From Hydractinia symbiolongicarpus (taxonomy: Eukaryota; Cnidaria; Hydrozoa; Anthoathecata; Hydractiniidae): a stretch of DNA of 64,000 nt. The notes beneath the pieces are model-generated. The model was given only the letters and a program-made list of their open reading frames with translations. It was not told where the DNA came from and did not search any database. How positions within the stretch are numbered: the stretch's first letter is position 1; each line of letters opens with the position of its first letter. The stretch lies in assembly GCF_029227915.1 (NCBI RefSeq), contig NC_079876.1, positions 1,180,001 through 1,244,000 on the forward strand. Reading direction: 5' to 3'. Below are positions 53,163 to 64,000 of this stretch, in pieces. A program made the translations under genes and the position numbers.

Positions 53163-56100
53163 GATGAGACGCTTAATGAAAGAGGTTTAATCGCCGGCAA
53201 ACCAAAACCCGCGATTTCCCGTAAACCCCGGGCTTGGCCCGTATAGTCGAATGTATACAAAGAAAGTACCCTGTGAGTAAACTCATTTCCAGAACGATTT
53301 TTTAAATTATTTTTTCACCACTAAAACGCATGAGACTTGTAGTTTTCAAAAATGTTTTCATTTTTGATGAGACGCTGAATGAAAGAAGTTTAATCGCCGG
53401 CAAACGAAAACCTGCGATTTCCCGTAAATCCCGGACTCGGCCCGTATAGTCAAAAGTATACAAAGAAAGTATCCAGGGTGTAAACTCAGTTCCCGAACGA
53501 TTTTTTAAATTATTATTTCACCACTAAAGCCCATGAGACTTGTAGTTTTTAAAAATGTTTTCATTTTTGATGAGACGCTGAATAAAAGAAGTTTAATCGC
53601 CGGCAATCGAAAACCCGCGACTTCCCGTAAATCCCGGACTCGGCCCGTATAGTCAAAAGTATACAAAGAATGTACCCAGGGAGTAAACTCATTTCCCGAA
53701 CGATTTTTTAAATTATATTTTCACCACTAAAACGCATGAGACTTGTAGTTTTCAAAAATGTTTTCATTTTTGATGAGACGCTGAATGAAAGAAGTTTAAT
53801 CGCCGGCAGACGAAAACCCGCCATTTCCCGTAAACCCCGGACTCGGCCTGCATAGTCAAAAGTATACAAAGAAAGTACCCAGGGAGTAAACTCATTTCCC
53901 GAACGATTTTTTAAATTTTTTTTTCACCACTAAAACGCATGAGACTTGTAGTTTTCAAAAATGTTTTCATTTTTGATGAGACGCTTAATGAAAGAGGTTT
54001 AATCGCCGGCAAACCAAAACCCGCGATTTCCCGTAAACCCCGGGCTTGGCCCGTATAGTCGAATGTATACAAAGAAAGTACCCTGTGAGTAAACTCATTT
54101 CCAGAACGATTTTTTAAATTATTTTTTCACCACTAAAACGCATGAGACTTGTAGTTTTCAAAAATGTTTTCATTTTTGATGAGACGCTGAATGAAAGAAG
54201 TTTAATCGCCGGCAAACGAAAACCTGCGATTTCCCGTAAATCCCGGACTCGGCCCGTATAGTCAAAAGTATACAAAGAAAGTATCCAGGGTGTAAACTCA
54301 GTTCCCGAACGATTTTTTAAATTATTATTTCACCACTAAAGCCCATGAGACTTGTAGTTTTTAAAAATGTTTTCATTTTTGATGAGACGCTGAATAAAAG
54401 AAGTTTAATCGCCGGCAATCGAAAACCCGCGACTTCCCGTAAATCCCGGACTCGGCCCGTATAGTCAAAAGTATACAAAGAATGTACCCAGGGAGTAAAC
54501 TCATTTCCCGAACGATTTTTTAAATTATATTTTCACCACTAAAACGCATGAGACTTGTAGTTTTCAAAAATGTTTTCATTTTTGATGAGACGCTGAATGA
54601 AAGAAGTTTAATCGCCGGCAGACGAAAACCTGCGATTTCCCGTAAATCCCGGACTCGACCCGTATAGTCAACAGTATATTAAGAAAGTACCCTGGGAGTA
54701 AACTCATTTCCCGAACGATTTTTTAAATTATTATTTCAGCACTAAAGCCCATGAGACTTGTAGTTTTTAAAAATGTTTTTATTTTTGATGAGACGCTGAA
54801 TAAAAGACGTTTAATCGCCGGCAAACGAAAACCCGCCATTTCCCGTAAACCCCGGACTCGGCCTGCATAGTCAAAAGTATACAAAGAAAGTACCCAGGGA
54901 GTAAACTCATTTCCCGAACGATTTTTTAAATTATTTTTTCAGTACTAAAGCGCATGAGACTTGTAGTTTTCAAGAATGTTTTCATTTTTGATGAGACGCT
55001 GAATAAAAGAAGTTTAATCGCCGGCAAACGAAAACCCGCCATTTCCCGTAAACCCCGGGCTTGGCCCGTATAGTCGAATGTATACAAAGAAAGTACCCTG
55101 TGAGTAAACTCATTTCCAGAACGATTTTTTAAATTATTTTTTCACCACTAAAACGCATGAGACTTGTAGTTTTCAAAAATGTTTTCATTTTTGATGAGAC
55201 GCTAAATGAAAGAAGTTTAATCGCCGGCAAACGAAAACCTGCGATTTCCCGTAAATCCCGGACTCGGCCCGTATAGTCAAAAGTATACAAAGAAAGTATC
55301 CAGGGTGTAAACTCAGTTCCCGAACGATTTTTTAATTTATTATTTCACCACTAAAGCCCATGAGACTTGTAGTTTTTAAAAATGTTTTCATTTTTGATGA
55401 GACGCTGAATAAAAGAAGTTTAATCGCCGGCAATCGAAAACCCGCGACTTCCCGTAAATCCCGGACTCGGCCCGTATAGTCAAAAGTATACAAAGAATGT
55501 ACCCAGGGAGTAAACTCATTTCCCGAACGATTTTTTAAATTATATTTTCACCACTAAAACGCATGAGACTTGTAGTTTTCAAAAATGTTTTCATTTTTGA
55601 TGAGACGCTGAATGAAAGAAGTTTAATCGCCGGCAGACGAAAACCTGCGATTTCCCGTAAATCCCGGACTCGACCCGTATAGTCAACAGTATAATAAGAA
55701 AGTACCCTGGGAGTAAACTCATTTCCCGAACGATTTTTTAAATTATTATTTCAGCACTAAAGCCCATGAGACTTGTAGTTTTTAAAAATGTTTTTATTTT
55801 TGATGAGACGCTGAATAAAAGACGTTTAATCGCCGGCAAACGAAAACCCGCCATTTCCCGTAAACCGCGGACTCGGCCTGCATAGTCAAAAGTATACAAA
55901 GAAAGTACCCAGGGAGTAAACTCATTTCCCGAACGATTTTTTAAATTATTTTTTCAGTAGTAAAGCGCATGAGACTTGTAGTTTTTAAAATGTTTTCATT
56001 TTTGATGAGACGGTGAATAAAAGAAGTTTAATCGCCGGCAAACGAAAACCTGCGATTTCCCGTAAATCCTGGACTCGGCCCGTATAGTCAAAAGTATACA

Positions 56101-56206
56101 AAGAAAGTACCCAGGGAGTAAACTCATTTCCCAAACGTTATTTTAAATTATTATTTCACCACTAAAGCCCATGAGACTTGTAGTTTTTAAAAATGTTTTC
56201 ATTTTT
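53163..56206. repeat. Three truncated short units starting with A or an A hybrid
   Basis: Units begin at 53163 (4-mer: A B C and a D/E hybrid with a J-like T-rich end), 53975 (5-mer: A B C D E) and 54990 (a G/I/A hybrid, then B C D E F). The D/E hybrid at about 53772 has ggcagacg directly followed by cccgccattt. The hybrid at 54990 combines gaataaaagaag, cccgccattt and cccgggcttgg. All breaks lie inside monomers at shared words, as expected for unequal exchange between homologous monomers. Confidence 0.85.
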
Positions 56207-58025
56207 GATGAGACGCTGAATAAAAGAAGTTTAATCGCCGGCAAACGAAAACCCGCAATTTCCCGTAAATCCCAGTCTCGGCCCGTATAGTCAAAAGAAT
56301 ACAAGGAAAGTACCCAGTGAGTAAACTCATTTCCCGAACAATTTTTTAAATTACTTTTTGCCACTTAAACTCATGAGACTTGTAGTTTTTAAAAATGTTT
56401 TCATTTTTGATGAGACGCTGAATAAAAGAAGTTTAATCGCCGGCAAACGAAAACCTGCGATTTTCCGTAAATTCTGGACTCGGCCCGTATAGTCAAAAGT
56501 ATACAAAGAAAGTACCCAGGGAGTAAACTCATTTCCCAAACGATTTTTTAAATTATTATTTCACCACTAAAACGCACGAGACTTGTAGTTTTCAAGAATG
56601 TTTTCATTTTTGATGAGACGCTGAATAAAAGCAGTTTAATCGCCGGCAAACGAAAATCTGCGATTTTCCATAAATCCCGGACTCGGCCCGTATAGTCAAA
56701 AGTATACAAAGAAAGTACCCAGGGAGTAAACTCATTTCCAGAACGATTTTTTAAATTATTTTTTCACCACTACAACGCATAAGACTTGTAGTTTTTAAAA
56801 ATGTTTTCATTTTTGATGAGACGCTGAATAAAAGAAATTTAATCGCCGGCAAACGAAAACCCGCGATTTCCCGTAAATCCCGGCTTGGCCGTGTAGTCAA
56901 AAATATACAAAGAAAGTTTCCAGGGAGTAAACTCATTTCCCGAACGATTTTTTAAATTACTTTTTCACCACTAAAACGCATGAGATTTGTAGTTTTCAAA
57001 AATGTTTTCATTTTTACTGAGACGCTGAATAAAAGCAGTTTAATCGCCGGCAAACAAAAACCTGCGATTTCCCTAAATCCCGGACTCGGCCCATATAGTC
57101 AAAAGTATACAAAGAAATTACCCAAGGAGTAAACTCATTTCCCGAACGATTTATTAATTTATTTTTTCACCACTAAAACGCATGAGACTTGTAGATTTCA
57201 AAAATGTTTTCATTTTTGATGAGACGCTGAATAAAAGAAGTTTAATCGCCGGCAAACGAAAACCTGCGATTTCCCGTAAATCCCGGGCTTGGCCCGTATA
57301 GTCAAAAGTATACAAAGAAAGTACCCAGGGAGTAAACTCATTTCCCGAACGATTTTTTAAATTACTTTTTACCACTAAAACGCATGAGACTTGTAGTTTT
57401 TAAAAATGTTTTCATTTTTGATGAGACGCTGAATAAAAGAAGTTTAATCGCCGGCAAACAAAAACCTGCGATTTCCCGTAAATCCCGGGCATGGCCGTAT
57501 AGTCAAAAGTATACAAAAAAAGTACCCAGGGAGTAAACTCATTTCCCGAACGATTTTTGAAATTACTTTTTCACCACTAAAACGCATGAGACTTGTAGTT
57601 TTCAAAAATGTTTTCATTTTTGATGAGACGCTGAATAATAGCAGTTTAATCGCCGGCAAACGAAAACCTGCGATTTCCCTAAATCCCGGACTCGGCCCGT
57701 ATAGTCAAAAGTATACAAAGAAAGTACCCAGGGAGTAAACTCTTTTCCAGAACGATTTTTTAAATTATTTTTTCACCACTAAAACGCATTAGACTTGTAG
57801 TTTTTAAAAATGTTTTCATTTTTGATGAGACGCTGAATAAAAGAAGTTTAATCGCCGGCAAACGAAAACCCGCGATTTCCCGTAAATCCCGGGCTTGGCC
57901 CGTATAGTCAAAAGTATACAAAGAAAGTACCCAGGGAGTAAACTCATTTCCCGAACAATTTTTTATATTATTTTTTTACCACTAAACGCATGAGACTTGT
58001 AGTTTTCAAAAATGTTTTCATTTTT

Positions 58026-60855
58026 GATGAGACGCTGAATAAAAGCAGTTTAATCGCCGGCAAACGAAAACCTGCGATTTCCCTAAATCCCGGACTCGGT
58101 CCGTATAGTCAAAAGTATACAAAGAAAGTACCCAGGGAGTAAACTCATTTCCAGAACGATTTTTTAAATTATTTTTTCACCACTAAAACGCATAAGACTT
58201 GTAGTTTTTAAAAATGTTTTCATTTTTGATGAGACGCTGAATAAAAGAAGTTTAATCGCCGGCAAACGAAAACCCGCGATTTCCCGTAAATCCCGGGCTT
58301 GGCCCGTATAGTCAAAAGTATACGAAGAAAGTACCCAGGGAGTAAACTCATTTCCCGAAGGATTTTTTATATTATTTTTTTACCACTAAACGCATGAGAC
58401 TTGTAGTTTTCAAAAATGTGTTCATTTTTGATGAGACGCTGAATAAAAGAAGTTTAATCGCCGGCAAACGAAAATCCGCGACTTCCCGTAAATCCCGGAC
58501 TCGGCCAGTATAGTCAAATGTATAGAAAGAAAGTACCCAGGGAGTAAACTCATTTCCCGAACGATTTTTTAAATCACTTTTTCACCACTAAAACGCATGA
58601 GACTTGTAGTTTTTAAAAATGTTTTCATTTTTGATGAGACGCTGAATAAAAGAAGTTTAATCGCCGGCAAACGAAAACCTGCGATTTCCCGTAACTCCTG
58701 GACTCGGCCCGTATAGTCAAAAGTATACAAAGAAAGTACCCAGGGAGTAAACTCATTTCCCAAACGATTTTTTAAATTATTATTTCACCACTAAAACGCA
58801 TGAGACTTGTAGTTTTCAAAAATGTTTTCATTTTTGATGAGACGCTGAATAAAAGCAGTTTAATCGCCGGCAAACGAAAACCTGCGATTTCCCCAAATCC
58901 CGGATTCGGCCCGTATAGTCAAAAGTATACAAAGAAAGTACCCAGGGAGTAAAATCATTTCCAGAACGATTTTTTAAATTATTTTTTCACCACTAAAACG
59001 CATAAGACTTGTAGTTTTTAAAAATGTTTTCATTTTTGATGAGACGCTGAATAAAAGAAGTTTAATCGCCAGCAAACGAAAACCCGCGATTTCCCGTAAA
59101 TCCCGGGCTTGGCCGTATAGTCAAAAGTATACAAAGAAAGTACCCAGGGAGTAAACTCATTTCCCGAACGATTTTTAAATTACTTTCTCACCACTAAAAC
59201 GCATGAGACTTGTAGTTTTCAAAAATGTTTTCATTTTTGATGAGACGCTGAATAAAAGAAGTTTAATCGCCGGCAAACGAAAACCCGCGATTTCCCGTAA
59301 ATCCCGGACTCGGCCGGTATAGTCAAAAGTATACAAAGAAAGTACCCAGGGAGTAAACTCATTTCCCGAACGATTTTTTATATTATTTTTTTACCACTAA
59401 ACGCATGAGACTTGTAGTTTTCAAAAATGTTTTCATTTTTGATGAGACGCTGAATAAAAGCAGTTTAATCGCCGGCAAACGAAAACCTGCGATTTCCCTA
59501 AATCCCGGACTCGGTCCGTATAGTCAAAAGTATACAAAGAAAGTACCCAGGGAGTAAACTCATTTCCAGAACGATTTTTTAAATTATTTTTTCACCACTA
59601 AAACGCATAAGACTTGTAGTTTTTAAAAATGTTTTCATTTTTGATGAGACGCTGAATAAAAGAAGTTTAATCGCCGGCAAACGAAAACCCGCGATTTCCC
59701 GTAAATCCCGGGCTTGGCCCGTATAGTCAAAAGTATACGAAGAAAGTACCCAGGGAGTAAACTCATTTCCCGAAGGATTTTTTATATTATTTTTTTACCA
59801 CTAAACGCATGAGACTTGTAGTTTTCAAAAATGTGTTCATTTTTGATGAGACGCTGAATAAAAGAAGTTTAATCGCCGGCAAACGAAAATCCGCGACTTC
59901 CCGTAAATCCCGGACTCGGCCAGTATAGTCAAATGTATAGAAAGAAAGTACCCAGGGAGTAAACTCATTTCCCGAACGATTTTTTAAATCACTTTTTCAC
60001 CACTAAAACGCATGAGACTTGTAGTTTTTAAAAATGTTTTGATTTTTGATGAGACGCTGAATAAAAGAAGTTTAATCGCCGGCAAACGAAAACCTGCGAT
60101 TTCTCGTAACTCCTGGACTCGGCCCGTATAGTCAAAAGTATACAAAGAAAGTACCCAGGGAGTAAACTCATTTCCCAAACGATTTTTTAAATTATTATTT
60201 CACCACTAAAACGCATGAGACTTGTAGTTTTCAAAAATGTTTTCATTTTTGATGAGACGCTGAATAAAAGCAGTTTAATCGCCGGCAAACGAAAACCTGC
60301 GATTTCCCCAAATCCCGGATTCGGCCCGTATAGTCAAAAGTATACAAAGAAAGTACCCAGGGAGTAAAATCATTTCCAGAACGATTTTTTAAATTATTTT
60401 TTCACCACTAAAACGCATAAGACTTGTAGTTTTTAAAAATGTTTTCATTTTTGATGAGACGCTGAATAAAAGAAGTTTAATCGCCAGCAAACGAAAACCC
60501 GCGATTTCCCGTAAATCCCGGGCTTGGCCGTATAGTCAAAAGTATACAAAGAAAGTACCCAGGGAGTAAACTCATTTCCCGAACGATTTTTAAATTACTT
60601 TCTCACCACTAAAACGCATGAGACTTGTAGTTTTCAAAAATGTTTTCATTTTTGATGAGACGCTGAATAAAAGAAGTTTAATCGCCGGCAAATGAAAATC
60701 CGCGACTTCCCGTAAATCCCGGACTCGATCAGTATAGTCAAAAGTATACAAAGAAAGTACAAAGGGAGTAAACTCATTTCCCGAACGTTTTTTTAAATTA
60801 TTTTTTCACCACTAAAACGCATGAGACTTGTAGTTTTCAAAAATGTTTTCATTTT
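58026..60855. repeat. Tandem 7-mer duplication inside the divergent zone (2 x 1415 bp)
   Basis: The monomers starting at 58026 and 59441 and the next five of each set share private variants: ctcggtccgtatag, gtatacgaagaaag, ccgaaggatttttta, aaaatgtgttcattt, aaatgtatagaaag, ccccaaatcccggattcgg and tactttctcacc. The seventh monomer of each copy (59239 and 60654) differs; the second has gtacaaagggag and actcgatcagtatag. A related partial copy lies at about 62070-62880. Confidence 0.9.
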
Positions 60856-61199
60856 TGATGAGACGTTTAATGAAAGAGGTTTAATCGCCGGCAAACGAAA
60901 TCCCGCGATTTCCCGTAAATCCCGGGCTTGGCCCGTATAGTCGAATGTATACAAAGAAAGTACCCTGTGAGTAAACTCATTTCCAGAATGATTTTTTAAA
61001 TTATTTTTTCACCACTAAAACGCATAAGACTTGTAGTTTTTAAAAATGTTTTCATTTTTGATGAGACGCTGAATAAAAGAAGTTTAATCGCCGGCAAACG
61101 AAAACCCGCGACTTCCCGTAAATCCCGGGTTTGGCCCGTATAGTCAAAAGTATACAAAGAAAGTACCCAGGGAGTAAACTCATTTCCCGAACGATTTTT

Positions 61200-64000
61200 T
61201 ATATTATTTTTTTACCACTAAACGCATGAGACTTGTAGTTTTCAAAAATGTTTTCATTTTTGATGAGACGCTGAATAAAAGAAGTTTAATCGCCGGCAAA
61301 CGAAAATCCGCGACTTCCCGTAAATCCCGGACTCGGCCAGTATAGTCAAAAGTATACAAAGAAAGTACAAAGGGAGTAAATCCATTTCCCGAACGTTTTT
61401 TTAAATTATTTTTTCACCACTAAAACGCATGAGACTTGTAGTTTTCAAAAATGTTTTCATTTTTGATGAGACGCTTAATGAAAGAGGTTTAATCGCCGGC
61501 AAACGAAATCCCGCGATTTCCCGTAAATCCCGGGCTTGGCCCGTATAGTCGAATGTATACAAAGAAAGTACCCTGTGAGTAAACTCATTTCCAGAACGAT
61601 TTTTTAAATTAATTTTTCACCACTAAAACGCATAAGACTTGTAATTTTCAAAAATGTTTTCATTTTTGATGAGACGCTGAATAAAAGAAGTTTAATCGCC
61701 GGCAAACGAAAACCCGCGATTTCCCGTAAATCCCGGGCTTGGCCCGTATAGTCGAATGTATACAAAGAAAGTACCCAGGGAGTAAACTCATTTCCAGAAC
61801 GATTTTTTAAATTATTTTTTCACCACTAAAACGCATAAGACTTGTAGTTTTTAAAAATGTTTTCATTTTTAATGAGACGCTGAATAAAAGAAGTTTAATC
61901 GCCGGCAAACGAAAACCCGTGATTTCCCGTAAATCCCGGCTTGGCCCGTATAGTCAAAAGTATACAAAGAAAGTACCCAGGGAGTAAACTCATTTCCCGA
62001 ACGATTTTTTAAATTATTTTTTCACCACTAAAACGCATGAGACTTGTAGTTTTCAAAAATGTTTTCATTTTTGATGAGACGCTGAATAAAAGAAGTTTAA
62101 TCGCCGGCACACGAAAACCCGCGATTTCCCGTAAATCCCGGGTTTGGCCCGTATAGTCAAAAGTGTACAAAGAAAATACCCAGGGAGTAAACTCATTTCC
62201 CGAACGATTTTTTAAATCACTTTTTCACCACTTAAACGCATGAGACTTATAGTTTTTAAAAATGTTTTCATTTTTGATGAGACGCTGAATAAAAGAAGTT
62301 TAATCGCCGGCAAACGAAAACCTGCGATTTCCCGTAAATCCTGGACTCGGCCCGTATAGTCAAAAGTATACAAAGAAAGTACCCAGGGAGTAAACTCATT
62401 TCCCAAACGATTTTTTAAATTATTATTTCACCACTAAAACGCATGAGACTTGTAGTTTTCAAAAATGTTTTCATTTTTGATGAGACGCTGAATAAAAGCA
62501 GTTTAATCGCCGGCAAACGAAAACCTGCGATTTCCCCAAATCCCAGACTCGGCCCGTATAGTCAAAAGTATACAAAGAAAGTACCCAGGGAGTAAAATCA
62601 TTTCCAGAACGATTTTTTAAATTATTTTTTCACCACTAAAACGCATAAGACTTGTAGTTTTTAAAAATGTTTTCATTTTTGATGACACGCTGAATAAAAG
62701 AAGTTTAATCGCCAGCAAACGAAAACCCGCGATTTCCCGTAAATCCCGGGCTTGGCCGTATAGTCAAAAGTATACAAAGAAAGTACCCAGGGAGTAAACT
62801 CATTTCCCGAACGATTTTTAAATTACTTTTTCACCACTAAAACGCATGAGACTTGTAGTTTTCAAAAATGTTTTCATTTTTGATGAGACGCTGAATAAAA
62901 GCAGTTTAATCGCCGGCATACGAAAACCTGCGATTTCCCTAAATCCCGGACTCGGCCCGTATAGTCAAAAGTATACAAAGAAAGTACCCAGGGAGTAAAC
63001 TCATTTCCCGAACGATTTTTTATATTATTTTTTTACCACTAAACGCATGAGACTTGTAGTTTTAAAAAATGTTTTCATTTTTGATGAGACGCTGAATAAA
63101 AGAAGTTTAATCGCCGGCAAACGAAAATCCGCGACTTCCCGTAAATCCCGGACTCGGCTAGTATAGTCAAAGGTATACAAAGAAAGTACAAAGGGAGTAA
63201 ACTCATTTCCCGAACGTTTTTTTAAATTATTTTTTCACCACTAAAACGCATGAGACTTGTAGTTTTCAAAAATGTTTTCATTTTTGATGAGACGCTTAAG
63301 GAAAGAGGTTTAATCGCCGGCAAACGAAATCCCGCGATTTCCCGTAAATCCCGGGCTTGGCCCGTATATCGAATGTATACAAAGAAAGTACCCTGTGAGT
63401 AAACTCATTTCCAGAACGATTTTTTAAATTATTTTTTCACCACTAAAACGCATAAGACTTGTAGTTTTTAAAAATGTTTTCATTTTTGATGAGACGCTGA
63501 ATAAAAGAAGTTTAATCGCCGGCAAACGAAAACCTGCGATTTCCCGTAAATCCCGGCTTGGCCCGTATGGTCAAAAGTATAGAAAGAAAGTACCCAGGGA
63601 GTAAACTCATTTCCCGAACGATTTTTTAATATATTTTTTCACCACTAAAACGCATGAGACTTGTAGTTTTCAAAAATGTTTTCATTTTTGATGAGACGCT
63701 GAATAAAAGAAGTTTAATCGCCGGCAAACGAAAACCCGCGATTTCCCGTAAATCCCGGGCTTGGCCCGTATAGTCGAATGTATACAAAGAAAGTACCCAG
63801 GGAGTAAACTCATTTCCAGAACGATTTTTTAAATTATTTTTTCACCACTAAAACGCATAAGACTTGTAGTTTTTAAAAATGTTTTCATTTTTGATGAGAC
63901 GCTGAATAAAAGAAGTTTAATCGCCGGCAAACGAAAACCCGTGATTTCCCGTAAATCTCGGCTTGGCCCGTATAGTCAAAAGTATACAAAGAAAGTACCC
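61200..64000. repeat. Direct duplication, about 1.8-2.0 kb spacing, at the right end
   Basis: The series ttttttaccactaaacg, gtacaaagggag, cttaatgaaagagg/caaacgaaatcccgcg, gtcgaatg and cccgtgatttcccg at 61200-61990 recurs at about 63020-64000. The spacing is 1821 bp at the start and 2022 bp at the end, so the second copy has gained one monomer (about 63490, with cccgtatggtc and gtatagaaag). The second copy is cut by the window edge. Confidence 0.8.

Larger units (their letters stand above)
1..64000. repeat. 203-bp satellite array, about 311 monomers, single orientation
   Basis: The motif gatgagacgc recurs every 203 bp from position 12 to 63893. After removing the 745-bp insertion and one 50-bp aberration, the distance fits 311 periods with a net loss of about 47 bp to small indels. 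Every monomer reads the same way; I saw no inverted block. Each monomer has a C+G-richer half with GCCGGC and several CCCG words, then an A/T-rich half with runs of five to nine T. No gene is supported anywhere in it. The array continues past both window edges. Centromeric or pericentromeric function is plausible for such an array but is not shown by the sequence. Confidence 0.97.
56207..64000. repeat. Divergent, indel-rich satellite zone, about 38 monomers
   Basis: Monomers here carry marks rare or absent further left: gaataaaagcag, cgatttccctaaatcc or cgatttccccaaatcc (two-base loss), ggcttggccgtatag (base loss), tttttttaccactaaacgcatgag (base loss) and gtacaaagggag. By phase count this zone loses about 28 bp to small indels in 38 monomers, against about 19 bp in the preceding 273. 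It may be an older part of the array or its approach to the edge. No gene is seen. Confidence 0.85.

Noticed and set aside
4-62406. Recurring open frames of 60-102 codons, mostly on the minus strand, plus some 71-codon plus-strand frames
   Set aside because: They are satellite DNA. The 102-codon frames read the same monomer twice in two different frames (203 mod 3 = 2), they overlap frames on the other strand, and their ends follow chance loss of stop codons. No domain is recognisable.
1-64000. CRISPR array
   Set aside because: Repeats are 203 bp, contiguous and mutually diverged, with no short repeat/unique spacer alternation and no cas genes.
1-64000. CENP-B box (nTTCGnnnnAnnCGGGn)
   Set aside because: I checked the CG-rich words on both strands of the consensus. 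TTCG words (ttttcgtttgccgg on the minus strand, gttcgggaaatgag) do not keep the needed A and CGGG at the right spacing.
1-64000. rDNA spacer, tandem tRNA/5S array or telomeric repeat
   Set aside because: No 5S-like internal promoter, tRNA fold or short telomere-type hexamer is seen in the monomer.

Overview
The window is one uninterrupted block of eukaryotic satellite DNA. By hand count it holds about 311 head-to-tail copies of a 203-bp monomer, all in the same orientation. The only foreign sequence is a 741-bp transposon-like insertion at 9222-9962. I find no protein-coding gene, tRNA, rRNA or CRISPR array. Open frames of 60-102 codons recur, but they are the same satellite DNA read in shifting frames (203 is not a multiple of 3). 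The monomer is about 36% G+C and is not depleted in CpG. Organism: certainly a eukaryote. The TTAA-flanked, CCC...GGG-ended element and the long satellite array would suit an invertebrate animal, but the species cannot be told from the sequence. A centromeric or other heterochromatic location is an inference from array size and higher-order structure only.

The monomers fall into several dozen recognisable kinds that recur in fixed order, so the array is a nested higher-order repeat (HOR). Key to the kinds named below: J = cttaataaaagagg then tttcatcg; A = cttaatgaaagagg with caaaccaaaa; B = gtatccagggtg and cagttcccg; C = caatcgaaaa and aatgtaccc; D = ggcagacg and caacagtat; E = cccgccattt with cctgcatag; F = cggtgaat with gtatttaaaaatatt; G = aacaaaaacccgcgactt; H = ends in ccagaacg/cgcataag; I = cccgccattt with cagtactaaagcg; Y = gtaaacaaag and cttgcag; K = gtatccagggag; L = tatagttaaaag; M = aaatcatttttt; N = gtactcaggg and gttctcattt; O = caaatcaaaa.

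Two higher-order units dominate. The short unit is a 10-mer, A-B-C-D-E-F-G-H-I-J (about 2.03 kb, cleanest at 51136-53162). The long unit starts K-L-M-N-O and runs for about 31 monomers (about 6.3 kb, cleanest at 13390-19679). They alternate along the window. Layout: 1-7367 long unit with a local M-N-O expansion; 7368-10141 partial short unit with the transposon; 10142-19679 long unit with a 16-mer tandem duplication; 19680-22115 partial short unit; 22116-24958 truncated long unit; 24959-25973 one 5-mer I-Y-J-A-K holding the empty transposon site; 25974-31047 long unit; 31048-34697 two copies of a 9-mer short unit; 34698-45045 long unit with re-amplified inner blocks; 45046-46669 partial short unit; 46670-51135 a 5-mer/6-mer array; 51136-56206 short units with truncated, recombined copies; 56207-64000 a more divergent, indel-rich zone with its own 7-mer duplication.

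The insertion at 9222-9962 is flanked by TTAA, has inverted ends starting CCCTATTCGG, carries a G/C-rich hairpin near each end and has no transposase. It looks like a non-autonomous piggyBac-type element. A near-identical duplicate of the surrounding block at 24959 onward has the empty site (TTAA at 25592-25595). The shift between the two copies changes by exactly 745 bp across the site, which is the element plus one TTAA.
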